A stretch of DNA of 64,000 bases from Chloroflexota bacterium (lineage in GTDB: Bacteria; Chloroflexota; Anaerolineae; B4-G1; SLSP01), in assembly GCA_019873645.1 (NCBI GenBank), contig JAIOAX010000005.1, positions 101,285 to 165,284 on the forward strand. Reading direction: 5' to 3'. The translations under genes and the position numbers were made by a program. The notes beneath the pieces are model-generated. The model did not search any database. It saw only the letters and a list, made by a program, of their open reading frames with translations, and was not told where the DNA came from. Numbering within the stretch: the stretch's first letter is position 1; each line of letters starts with the position of its first letter. This document shows positions 51,501 to 62,915 of this stretch, piece by piece.

Positions 51501-52225
51501 CCCTGGATTTTCACGCCGAATGGAACGCCGTTGCTGCGCCGACCGCCGACCTGAACGCCCGTTGGGAAGTGCTGGACGCTGCCGACAACGTTGTGGGTCG
51601 CACCGAGGGCGCGCTTGTCGCCGGTTCGCGCACCTCCGCATGGCCCTGGCATGCCTGGGTGCGTGCGCCGATGCACATTGACCTGCCGCCCGTGTTAGCG
51701 GCGGGGGCGTACAACGTGCGCCTGACGCTCCTGGATGGCGACGTCGTGCAGGCTGTGTGTACGTTCCGTGAACGTCTCAGCGTGACGCCGCGCCCGCGCG
51801 TCTTCGAGGCGCCGGCCATATCCCATCCGCTGGAAGCCAGCTTCGGCGACGCAATACGCTTGCTCGGTTACGACCTGCGCCGTACAAAAGATGTGGTAAC
51901 ATTGACCCTGTGGTGGCAGGCGACGCGGACGCCGCAGCGCGATTACAAGCGTTTTGTGCATCTTTACGCGCCGACAACGGAGACCATCGTAGCGCAGGAG
52001 GACGCCATGCCGCGCGCGTGGACCTATCCGACAAGCTGGTGGATCGTCGGTGAAGTGGTCAGCGAGACGGTGACACTGGAGATGCGGGGCGTCCCACCGG
52101 GCGAGTATCGCCTGGGCGTCGGCTGGTACGATCCCGTCACGCTTGATCGGCTCCCCGCGACCGACGCCGCCGGCCAGCCGTATCCCTTAAACCGTGTCAC
52201 ATTCGATAGGTCGTTAGAACGTTAG
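48569..52225 (+). CDS. Large PTPS-related membrane protein (envelope glycan/lipid export or transfer) with repeat arrays
   Basis: 1,218 residues. Many membrane helices in the first half, with G-G-G-D-S-P-F-L-L-Q-R-T in the first outer loop and G-Y-P-F-F-N-H-Y-A-A-L-P-Y-Y after it, as in the PF10131/YfhO-like membrane proteins near GT-C transferases. The second half (about 690-1,218) is an outer beta-rich region without a clear enzyme site. The N-terminus is coded almost wholly by GAATCAGC and ACGAATT arrays up to the first membrane helix. Further arrays lie at about residues 232-258, 345-371, 422-450 and 631-665. It is translationally coupled to the glycosyltransferase. It probably belongs to surface polysaccharide or glycolipid assembly. 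The last codon runs into a TTAGAACG array. Confidence 0.75.
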   Translation: MSESANRRMRESANRRITNYELRITNYVLRFTLYVLLALLAAAPLWGPGMVNTRGGGDSPFLLQRTLDMAENLRHGIFPARWMMHAAYDLGYPFFNHYAALPYYLSGGLTALGLSPIVAIQATQTFGFILAGLTMALWAEHFFKSRAAVFVAVAAYTFAPFHMVNVYVRGDSLSEFYAFIWYPLILWTLDRVVARPTRGRILVASLAYGALILTHNTSALVFSPFALLYAILRITNGELRITSGESANPKSTIHNLKSFAPFVLGLLLAAWFWLPAIGETKYGQMGPEFTAGYFHYSNHFRGLNLVQRTFAFDYDVAPDTQDAGPFAMGLVQAALALTGVVSLVANYEWRITNYESPIPSPVYRLPSTVYLLFGLFLSTFMITPLSKPLWDHLPLLEITQFPWRFLSIQALFTAMVTGAMIANQRISESANQRISESANQRIGKSANRQVVVAAALCGVVIAAALWGLHPERLRIADADVTWENLLFYETFTGNIGTTIRYEYLPRDVTPRLYISEAVVDGTLRPMADGGGLLAWELAERTPVKQIWHVTVDAGGATVAFPLNGWPGWQADVDGAPANAFPMTGSGRLTVSLPAGEHTVTLRLRHTPLRMVAEILSALTLIGLVAWVFAGRMGESANHELRITNYESKIQNPKSPSTVYRLLSTLFLLLLSILPPALLYHPAFASATFFDFNRMPYPHAGPVDFGAARLESVTLSAATVQPGETLTVQHVWSTASAVPLTGTLRLVAPAEPRHGIPYTLAETLFTLPCDGACTTSLVIPDDLSRGLYLLEMKVNEGNAVYVGAVRVLHGPARRMDAPLLAEFRDLTLHAVEPSQPDPTTLRLKMTWSTSGTPRNWSLSLRLLDATGRQLVQQDLQPGYGYLPTTLWLPGEIVTDYPVLPLPEGLAPGDYTLRVITYLLGTMEGGGQADIPIHLTATTLYDLRNACCEQTRKGATILCQAGGVALIGTDLPEQLTEGHALDFHAEWNAVAAPTADLNARWEVLDAADNVVGRTEGALVAGSRTSAWPWHAWVRAPMHIDLPPVLAAGAYNVRLTLLDGDVVQAVCTFRERLSVTPRPRVFEAPAISHPLEASFGDAIRLLGYDLRRTKDVVTLTLWWQATRTPQRDYKRFVHLYAPTTETIVAQEDAMPRAWTYPTSWWIVGEVVSETVTLEMRGVPPGEYRLGVGWYDPVTLDRLPATDAAGQPYPLNRVTFDRSLER
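48570..48672 (+). repeat. Array coding the N-terminus of the 1,218-residue protein
   Basis: GAATCAGCGAATCGGCGAAT units, then ACGAATT units, then ACGTTTT units. It contains the stop of the upstream gene and the start of this one. Confidence 0.9.
49262..50562 (+). repeat. Four further coding arrays in the 1,218-residue protein gene
   Basis: About 49262-49342 (ACGAATT then AAAATCC), 49602-49680 (ACGAATT then CGTCTAC), 49832-49915 (GAATCAGC) and 50460-50562 (ACGAATT, AAAATCC, CGTCTAC). The order of unit types recurs, as if composite cassettes were copied. Confidence 0.9.
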
Positions 52226-52261
52226 AACGCTGGAACGTTTGAACGTTCTAACGTTCAAACG
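52214..52261. repeat. TTAGAACG array and perfect hairpin
   Basis: TCGTTAGAACGTTAGAACG holds the stop of the upstream gene; CGTTTGAACGTT (52236-52247) pairs fully with AACGTTCAAACG (52250-52261). Followed by AAGGAGGA for the GH1 gene. Confidence 0.85.
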
Positions 52262-52273
52262 CAAGGAGGACTT

Positions 52274-53599
52274 ATGCCCGAGGCAACATTTCATTTTCCG
52301 CCGAATTTTCGTTGGGGGGTAGCAACCTCGTCCCATCAGATTGAGGGCAACAACACCAACAATCAGTGGTGGGCCTGGGAACAGCAGCCAGGACGCATTA
52401 AAGAAGGCCATCAATCCGGGCTGGCCTGTGATGTATGGCAGCATCCTGAAATAGAATTCGACCGCGCCGCGGCGATGGGACTGAACGCCATGCGCCTTTC
52501 CGTTGAATGGAGCCGCATCGAGGTCGCGCCGGGGCGCATTGACACGGCGGCGCTCGACCGTTACCGTGAAATGCTCAAGGCCCTGCGCGAGCGCGGCATC
52601 GAGCCGCTGGTGACGCTCCATCACTTCTCCGATCCGTTGTGGCTGACGGAACAAGGTGGCTGGCTCAACGTGAACGTCATCCGCTACTTCATCCGCTATG
52701 TTGAACAGGTCGTGCGCGCCCTGGGCGAGTACACCAACCTCTGGTGCACGCTCAACGAACCCAATGTCTACAGCTACATGGGCTACATGGCGGGTCTCTT
52801 TCCACCGGGGAAGCAGGACATGCGGATGACGTTTGCCGTCCTGCGCACCATGCTTCAAGCGCACGCGGCGGCCTATCGGCGCATCCATCGCTTGCAGGAG
52901 AACGCGCGCGTGGGGCTGGCGCACAATCTGCGCTTCTTCGATCCCTTGCGCCCCCACAACCTGTTGGATCGGCTGGTCGCCTGGGTGCGTGATATGGGCT
53001 TCAACCAGACGACCTTACAGGCCGTATGGAATGGCTGGTGGGTGCCGCCGGCGGGATTCGGTCCGGCGTTAACGCTGCGTCGCACCCTCGATTGGTTGGG
53101 CTTGAACTACTACACCCGCGACCTGGTGAAATTCGACCCGGCGGCCAAAGCGGATTTCTTTGCACAGACAATGCATGATCCACAGGCCGAGCCGCTCGAC
53201 GGCGGTTACGGGGAGCTGTACCCGCAGGGGATGTATCGAGCGTTGAAGCAACTGGCGCGCCTGGGCATTCCCATCTACGTGACCGAAAACGGCATCCCCG
53301 ACGCCGATGACGATCAGCGTCCTCGCGCGTTGCTCCTGCATCTGCACCAACTGTGGCGCGCATTGCAGGACAATGTCCCCGTGCAGGGATACTACCATTG
53401 GACGTTGACCGACAACTTTGAATGGGCGGAAGGATGGACGCTACGCTTTGGCCTGATCGAACTCGATCCGCAGACCCAACGCCGCACACCACGTCCCAGC
53501 GCCGACCTTTATGCCGCAATCGCGCAAAGTAACGCCATCACTCCCGAACTACTCGACGCCTATGCACCGGAATTGTGTAAAGTGCTGCTACCATCTTAG
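52274..53599 (+). CDS. Glycoside hydrolase family 1 beta-glycosidase
   Basis: 441 residues, normal GH1 length. F-P-P-N-F-R-W-G-V-A-T-S-S-H-Q-I-E-G is the family N-terminal signature; acid/base Glu 162 in T-L-N-E-P-N; nucleophile Glu 338 in Y-V-T-E-N-G-I; W-T-L-T-D-N-F-E-W-A-E-G lines the sugar site. It hydrolyses beta-glucosides, galactosides or related disaccharides in the cytoplasm. AAGGAGGA lies seven bases before the ATG. The stop TAG begins an AGATTTT array. Its link to the preceding envelope genes is only positional. Confidence 0.9.
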   Translation: MPEATFHFPPNFRWGVATSSHQIEGNNTNNQWWAWEQQPGRIKEGHQSGLACDVWQHPEIEFDRAAAMGLNAMRLSVEWSRIEVAPGRIDTAALDRYREMLKALRERGIEPLVTLHHFSDPLWLTEQGGWLNVNVIRYFIRYVEQVVRALGEYTNLWCTLNEPNVYSYMGYMAGLFPPGKQDMRMTFAVLRTMLQAHAAAYRRIHRLQENARVGLAHNLRFFDPLRPHNLLDRLVAWVRDMGFNQTTLQAVWNGWWVPPAGFGPALTLRRTLDWLGLNYYTRDLVKFDPAAKADFFAQTMHDPQAEPLDGGYGELYPQGMYRALKQLARLGIPIYVTENGIPDADDDQRPRALLLHLHQLWRALQDNVPVQGYYHWTLTDNFEWAEGWTLRFGLIELDPQTQRRTPRPSADLYAAIAQSNAITPELLDAYAPELCKVLLPS

Positions 53600-53678
53600 A
53601 TTTTGGATTTTAGATTGATGGGCCGCAATCCGCCGACAACTGACAACTGAAAACTGGAAACTGGGAACTGACAACTTA
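53597..53678 (+). repeat. AGATTTT and ACAACTG heptamer arrays
   Basis: TTAGATTTTGGATTTTAGATT (first 20 bases after the GH1 stop) and then ACAACTGACAACTGAAAACT and GGGAACTG units fill the gap up to three bases before the queA start; no separate ribosome-binding site is clear. Confidence 0.85.
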
Positions 53679-54740
53679 ATGAAAACGACTGACCTGGACT
53701 ACACCCTGCCCGAAGAACTGATCGCCCAAACGCCGGTAGAACCGCGCGACAGCTCGCGCTTGCTGGTGCTGCACCGCGCCGATGGGCGACTGGAACACCG
53801 CATCTTCCGCGACATCGGCAACTATCTGCGCCCTGGCGACCTGCTGGTTGCCAACGAGAGCCGTGTGCTTCCCGCGCGGCTGTTCGGCCACAAAGAGCCT
53901 AGCGGCGGCAAAGTTGAAGTCCTGCTGCTGCACAAACTCCAGGATACCCAATGGCGGTGTCTGGTCGGCGGAGCACGCACGCGCGTCGGGACGCGCCTGC
54001 GCCTTGATCGGCATGGCGAGCCATCCCCATTGACGGCGGAAGTCGTCGTTGCCGGTGAACGCGGGGAGCGTACCCTGGCGTTTTCCGCGCCGGTCGAGCC
54101 ATACCTGGATGCGCTGGGCGTCATGCCGCTGCCGCCCTACATCCACGAACCGCTGCGCGACCCGGAACGTTACCAGACCGTCTACGCGCACACGTTGGGC
54201 AGCGCGGCGGCGCCGACCGCCGGACTGCATTTCACGCCGGAACTGTTGCTATCGCTGCGTGACCAAGGTGTGGACCTGGCTTTCGTCACCCTGCATGTGG
54301 GGCTGGACACTTTCCGTCCGATTACCGAGGAAACCATCGAGGACCATCACATCCATACCGAATGGGCCAGCCTTAGCCTGCCCGTCGCTGAACAGATCAA
54401 CCGCACAAAGGTGCTGGGGGGACGTGTTGTCGCTGTGGGGACGACGAGTGTGCGCGTACTGGAGACGGCCGCACGCCGCGGCCTGCTGCAAACGCCTGCC
54501 GGAGCATGCCCCTGGCGTCCACTCGCACCGTATGAAGGATTCACCGATCTCTACATCACCCCCGGCTTCGATTTCCGGGTTGTGGACGTAATGGTCACTA
54601 ACTTCCACCTGCCCAAGAGCACCTTGCTGGCCCTGGTGATGGCCTTCGCCGGAGAAGATAACATCCGCCGCGCCTACGCTGAAGCCATTGCGCAACGCTA
54701 TCGCTTCTTTTCGTTTGGGGATGCGATGTTGATTGTTTAA
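53679..54740 (+). CDS. queA: S-adenosylmethionine:tRNA ribosyltransferase-isomerase
   Basis: 353 residues, full length. QueA moves and rearranges the ribosyl part of SAM onto preQ1 in tRNA, giving epoxyqueuosine, in the cytoplasm. Motifs: Y-T-L-P-E-E-L-I-A-Q-T-P, D-S-S-R-L-L-V-L, L-V-A-N-E-S-R-V-L-P-A-R-L, A-A-P-T-A-G-L-H-F-T, T-L-H-V-G-L-D-T-F-R-P, and V-T-N-F-H-L-P-K-S-T-L-L. The start follows an array with only a weak GGGAA. It shows the host makes queuosine, which matters for the YhhQ/TGT-like operon at 28-35 kb. Its stop overlaps that of the converging ThiF gene. Confidence 0.95.
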   Translation: MKTTDLDYTLPEELIAQTPVEPRDSSRLLVLHRADGRLEHRIFRDIGNYLRPGDLLVANESRVLPARLFGHKEPSGGKVEVLLLHKLQDTQWRCLVGGARTRVGTRLRLDRHGEPSPLTAEVVVAGERGERTLAFSAPVEPYLDALGVMPLPPYIHEPLRDPERYQTVYAHTLGSAAAPTAGLHFTPELLLSLRDQGVDLAFVTLHVGLDTFRPITEETIEDHHIHTEWASLSLPVAEQINRTKVLGGRVVAVGTTSVRVLETAARRGLLQTPAGACPWRPLAPYEGFTDLYITPGFDFRVVDVMVTNFHLPKSTLLALVMAFAGEDNIRRAYAEAIAQRYRFFSFGDAMLIV

Positions 54741-55474
54741 TCCGCCGCCTTACCACATACCGGACAATCGGGGTTACGGTCCACATTCACCACATCGAAG
54801 GTACCCGCCAGTCCTTCCCACAGCAGGATTTTATCCACCAGCGGCCTTTCGAGACCCAACAAGACCTTCACCGCTTCAAGCGCCTGCAACGCGCCGATAA
54901 CGCCCGCCGTCGCGCCCAGCACCCCCAATTCCGCCGGCGTCGGGTAGGTTCCCGGTTCAGGAAGCTGTGGGAAGACGCATGCCCGACATGCATGCCCCGG
55001 CTGATAAACGCCCATCTGTCCCTCAAAACGCGCCACTGCCCCCCAAACCAGTGGGACGCCGGCCCGCACACACAGTTCATTCATCAAGGCCTTGGTTTCC
55101 AGATTGTCGCTGGCCTCAACGACCAGGTCATATTCTTGCACCAGAGCCAGACCGTTTTCGCGTAACACCCGTACCTCATGCGGAATGGCCTTGATCTCAG
55201 GATTCAGCGCGCGCACCCGTTGCACGGCGGCCAGAGCTTTGCTCCGCCCAATGTCGGCATTGAAATAAAGAATCTGGCGGTTAAGGTTGGAGGGGGCCAC
55301 CTGATCGTTATCGGCAATCCCCAGCACACCAACACCCGCAGCCGCCAGATACAGCAGAATAGGCGAACCCAAACCGCCGGCCCCCACGACAAACACCCGC
55401 GATTCTCGCAACCTGGCCTGCCCGGCCGCGCCGATTTCCGGTATCACGATTTGACGGATATAACGTTCGTCCAT
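54737..55474 (-). CDS. ThiF/MoeB/HesA-family adenylyltransferase
   Basis: 245 residues. E1-like enzyme that activates the C-terminus of a ubiquitin-fold sulfur carrier (MoaD or ThiS) with ATP. G-A-G-G-L-G-S-P at 31-38 binds ATP; R-I/Q-I-L-Y and D-N-D-Q-V-A-P-S-N-L-N-R-Q contain the catalytic Asp and Arg; the zinc site is C-R-A-C with C-P-V-C-G near the end. It lacks a rhodanese domain. No MoaD or ThiS gene is adjacent, so molybdopterin and thiamine routes are both open. Confidence 0.9.
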   Translation of the reverse strand: MDERYIRQIVIPEIGAAGQARLRESRVFVVGAGGLGSPILLYLAAAGVGVLGIADNDQVAPSNLNRQILYFNADIGRSKALAAVQRVRALNPEIKAIPHEVRVLRENGLALVQEYDLVVEASDNLETKALMNELCVRAGVPLVWGAVARFEGQMGVYQPGHACRACVFPQLPEPGTYPTPAELGVLGATAGVIGALQALEAVKVLLGLERPLVDKILLWEGLAGTFDVVNVDRNPDCPVCGKAAD

Positions 55475-55611
55475 GAGTCACCTCGCCGATTTCAATGCAT
55501 AAAAACGTGATGCGTGAGGCGTGGTATGATACGTGAGTTAAGAACCGCGCTGCACATTTCACACCTCAACCCAACGTATTATAGTGCGGCCTGTTATTCG
55601 GGCAACTGCAC

Positions 55612-55652
55612 GAAAAAGGGGATTTTGAACGGCTTTGCCGCCCAAAATCCCC
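55612..55652 (-). terminator. Intrinsic terminator of the bactofilin-like gene
   Basis: On the minus strand GGGGATTTTGGGCGGC, loop, and GTTCAAAATCCCC form a stem followed by TTTTTC, 22 bases after the stop at 55674. Confidence 0.8.
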
Positions 55653-55673
55653 TATGTACTGATAACTCCAGTC

Positions 55674-56843
55674 TTAGCCTTCTTCAGACGTGGGCGCTTC
55701 TACTTCCCGTGAAGCAGGTGCAGGCGCCGGAGCCCCCGGTGTTTGTGGCGTCGGCAGCGGCGCGGGAACAATAGGACCGGTCGGGCGCGGCGGACGGGGC
55801 GCACGCGGCGCGCCGAAAAGTTGTCCCCCCTGTGTGGCATAGGGGAGCGTACCGAAGCGCGTCAACACCACCGCGCCGGCCGCTAACGGCACCAACACAA
55901 ACATCAAGATACCGTGGATCGGCCAGAAAACCCGTGCCAGCGCCACCGCCAGCGTCAGGATCGCCGTACCCAATGTCGCTGCGGCCACCGGTTGCGGGGC
56001 CGGCCGATTGAAGAGGCCGGTAAGGACACGCTTCCCCAGGATCAGGCCCAGCGCCACCCAGCCCAGTAACACGCCTGCGCCGACAATGAGCCACCCCAGG
56101 ATAGCCAGGGGACTCAGGCAAATCGTGACCAGCAACAACGTCAGCACGATGAGCGCCGCGACAAAGAGCAACAGCCCTGTTCCGAAAGCCGTCAGCGTGA
56201 CCTCCTCCACCGCCCGCGCCACACGCTCGGTGTGCTGCGGCCACACGCTGACCACGATCAACGCCAACAGGCTCAGCACCACCACGCTCGCCACGGCGCG
56301 CACAATGCCCCACAGGACCCGCAGCCACAGAGGACGACTATGCACATCCACCCGTGGATTGACATAAGGAGCAGGAATTTCGATGGGGAAATCCCGCTCG
56401 AAATCCTCGCGGGTAATGGGTTTAACCTCGCCCTCGACAACGGCGCCTTCGCGCCGTTCAATGGCGCCGGTTGCAGAGACGTCGCCGTTGATGTAGGCCG
56501 TTTCATCCAGCGTCACCGTACCGGCGACGAAGACATCCCCTTCGACGGTCCCGGCGATCTCGGCCGCGCCAAATACCACCAATGTACCGTTGAGCATGGC
56601 GCCTTGTTGCACCTCTGCCGGCCCAAAGACGGTCAAATCACCGTTGAAAGAGGAATCTTTCTTGAGCGTAACCGGCCCCCCGAAGACCGTCAGGTCACCG
56701 GAGACGGAACTGCCGGCCGCCAACGTATAGGGGCCGAAGTGCACCCCGCCTTCCCCCTGTCCGACCGGCGCGGCCAGAACCGGCAACGCCAGGCTCGCCA
56801 GGAGGATTCCCAAAACTATGCCAAACATCATGCGCTTCATCAT
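55674..56843 (-). CDS. Bactofilin-like membrane protein
   Basis: 389 residues. Signal/anchor (L-G-I-L-L-A-S-L-A-L-P-V-L-A-A), then a short beta-helix of the polymer-forming/bactofilin type (about 40-140; repeats of G-D-L-T-V-F-G, G-T-L-V-V-F-G, G-D-V-F-V-A-G), then several membrane helices (about 170-330) and a Pro/Ala-rich cytoplasmic or outer tail. AAGGAG precedes the ATG. It follows the sigma/anti-sigma pair by 92 bases and is likely part of that regulon, perhaps in envelope organisation. It has its own terminator. Confidence 0.75.
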   Translation of the reverse strand: MMKRMMFGIVLGILLASLALPVLAAPVGQGEGGVHFGPYTLAAGSSVSGDLTVFGGPVTLKKDSSFNGDLTVFGPAEVQQGAMLNGTLVVFGAAEIAGTVEGDVFVAGTVTLDETAYINGDVSATGAIERREGAVVEGEVKPITREDFERDFPIEIPAPYVNPRVDVHSRPLWLRVLWGIVRAVASVVVLSLLALIVVSVWPQHTERVARAVEEVTLTAFGTGLLLFVAALIVLTLLLVTICLSPLAILGWLIVGAGVLLGWVALGLILGKRVLTGLFNRPAPQPVAAATLGTAILTLAVALARVFWPIHGILMFVLVPLAAGAVVLTRFGTLPYATQGGQLFGAPRAPRPPRPTGPIVPAPLPTPQTPGAPAPAPASREVEAPTSEEG

Positions 56844-56935
56844 TGATCATCTCCTTTTTTACCTTGTCATCTTATATCAATGCCCGTGAAGGCACATTCC
56901 ACAAAACCAATAGCTTCCTCAAAATTCCAGGATCT

Positions 56936-57493
56936 TTACGCCGTTGCACTGCGCGCTTGCCGTTTTTGTGCAAACCGTACCATCGCCACGGTCGCCAGCA
57001 CACTGTTCGGCGCCAGCAACAAGAACAAGGCCGCCGCAATCCCCACAATCAGCGGCAAGAACGTCTTGACGGTGAGCGCCAGCCCCACCAGAGTGCGCAT
57101 CAGCGCCGCAAAGAGGATCTGCCGGCTAGAGACCACCATGCCGACGGTTTGGATAAGTTCGCCCAATGCGATATTGCAATAGCCTAATCCCATCCAGATT
57201 GTCAGTGCTAACAGCATAAACCCGACGAGGAAACGCAGCAGAGAACGCAATCTCTGCTTCTGGGTGATCGCGGTGACGGTGCGCGCGGTAAAATCGGCGG
57301 GGAGCACAGGGGGCGGCGGTGCTGTGCGCAACAGGGCTTCCATGTGCGTCAACGCGGCCCACTCCTGGCGGCAGGAGAGGCATTGCGCCAAATGCGCCTG
57401 CCATGCCCGTTCTTCCGCACCGGAAAGCTCTCCATCCAGTGCACGCATCCACCATGCCTCGCTGTGCATATCGGAGATCGGATCACGCAGCAT
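56936..57493 (-). CDS. Zinc-finger anti-sigma factor
   Basis: 185 residues from the ATG at 57493, which has AGGAGGG six bases before it and overlaps the sigma gene by 11 bases. H-L-A-Q-C-L-S-C-R near 35 is the HxxxCxxC zinc motif of anti-sigma domains; membrane helices at about 90-115 and 145-170. It most likely holds the ECF sigma factor at the membrane until an envelope signal arrives. Confidence 0.85.
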   Translation of the reverse strand: MLRDPISDMHSEAWWMRALDGELSGAEERAWQAHLAQCLSCRQEWAALTHMEALLRTAPPPPVLPADFTARTVTAITQKQRLRSLLRFLVGFMLLALTIWMGLGYCNIALGELIQTVGMVVSSRQILFAALMRTLVGLALTVKTFLPLIVGIAAALFLLLAPNSVLATVAMVRFAQKRQARSATA

Positions 57494-58040
57494 AGACTCC
57501 CTCCTCAACCAAAAGCTGTGCCATCATACGGCGGGCGCGGAACAGGCGGGATTTGATGGCCGGGATACTCAATCCGGTCGCCTCGCCGATTTCAGTATAC
57601 GATAACCCTTCCCAATAAAACATCGCAATAATCGAACGATCCAATGGGGGCAGACTCCCTAACAATTGCTGAATTTGGGCCTGCCGCTCGTGTTGCAACA
57701 TCTCTGACTCTGGATTGGGGCTGTGACCGGCCTGCCATTCCCACGCCCCGTCGTCCCCCATCCCATCCAATGACACGGTCGGTTTGCGGCGGCGTATGCG
57801 ATCAATACACTCGTTTGAGGCAATGCGCAATAGCCACGGTTTGAAGGGACGTTCCGGGTCGTAAGTGTGCAAGTGCATCACCGCCTTGATAAGCGCCTCC
57901 TGCGCCGCATCTTCTGCCTCGGTGTACTCGCCCAGCATACGGTAGCACAAATTAAAGACCGCTTGCTGGTAAGTCGCTACCAGTCGGTTAACGGCCTCGG
58001 TTTCTCCACGTTGGGCCAGCAGCAACCATTCTTCTTCCAT
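57483..58040 (-). CDS. ECF sigma factor (RpoE/SigW type)
   Basis: 185 residues. Region 2: F-N-L-C-Y-R-M-L-G and D-A-A-Q-E-A-L-I-K-A with W-L-L-R-I-A-S-N-E-C-I-D; region 4: L-P-P-L-D-R-S-I-I-A-M-F-Y-W-E-G-L-S-Y-T-E-I-G with V/I-K-S-R-L-F-R-A-R. It directs RNA polymerase to envelope-stress promoters. Operon order sigma, anti-sigma, bactofilin-like protein supports an envelope-related regulon. Confidence 0.9.
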   Translation of the reverse strand: MEEEWLLLAQRGETEAVNRLVATYQQAVFNLCYRMLGEYTEAEDAAQEALIKAVMHLHTYDPERPFKPWLLRIASNECIDRIRRRKPTVSLDGMGDDGAWEWQAGHSPNPESEMLQHERQAQIQQLLGSLPPLDRSIIAMFYWEGLSYTEIGEATGLSIPAIKSRLFRARRMMAQLLVEEGVYAA

Positions 58041-58086
58041 AGCTTACGATTCCTAGTTTGTATACGCAGGTGCAAGGGCGGGGTTG

Positions 58087-58120
58087 CAAAAAGGGGCGAC
58101 TTTTCACGTCGCCCCTTTGA
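58087..58120 (-). terminator. Intrinsic terminator of rpoC
   Basis: Stem AAAGGGGCGAC (58090-58100) with GTCGCCCCTTT (58108-58118), seven-base loop; read on the minus strand it is followed by a T-run (TTTTTGC). It lies about 40 bases after the rpoC stop. Confidence 0.9.
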
Positions 58121-58158
58121 TTTTGGATGTTCTCGATCAGAATTCCACCGGTAAGATG

Positions 58159-62466
<4,308 letters not shown>

Positions 62467-62572
62467 AAACTATACCCCCAAACCCCGGTTTCAGGCAACA
62501 AAAAGCAAGCGACAGAGACTCTTCGCCTCAGCGCTTTCGAGTGCGACTTGCCAATGTGACATGAGTAGAGGC

Positions 62573-62600
62573 ATTATAGTCGGGTTTAACGAAAAGTCAA
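62573..62600 (-). promoter_or_regulatory. Sigma-70 promoter of rpoC
   Basis: Minus strand: -35 TTGACT (62595-62600), 16-base spacer, -10 TATAAT (62573-62578). Confidence 0.8.
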
Positions 62601-62735
62601 CTTTACCCTTGGCCGGGTGCCATATCGCGCGGGGAACTGGCGTTCCCCTTTGAGCGCTGGGCGAGTGATTGAACCGCGAAGTTATTTGCGTTGCCGTGTA
62701 CCGGGAATCTGGGAATGGAGTTTATTCACAAGCTA

Positions 62736-62744
62736 TGATATAAT
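62736..62744 (+). promoter_or_regulatory. Extended -10 promoter of the response regulator gene
   Basis: TGATATAAT: an exact TATAAT at 62739-62744 with TG one base upstream. The -35 region is weak (TGGAGT), which an extended -10 can tolerate. Confidence 0.55.
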
Positions 62745-62915
62745 GGATTGTGATGACCGATACCTTTGCGCGGGCTCCCAATGACACTACAAGACACGCC
62801 GATTTCGTCATCTGTGAGCGTCTTTCACTCTTCAATCTGCACTGACCGTCGCAGGGGGCACCGGTCTGAATGGAGGCCCGGGCGCTTACAAAAACGATGA
62901 TGGACAGGTGATGTC

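Larger units (their letters stand above)
62467..62915. other. Regulatory region between divergent rpoC and response regulator genes
   Basis: Holds the rpoC promoter (62573-62600), about 100 bases of rpoC leader, an extended -10 for the response regulator (62736-62744) and about 170 bases of its leader. No repeat array and no ORF are seen here, in contrast to most gaps in the window. Confidence 0.6.
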
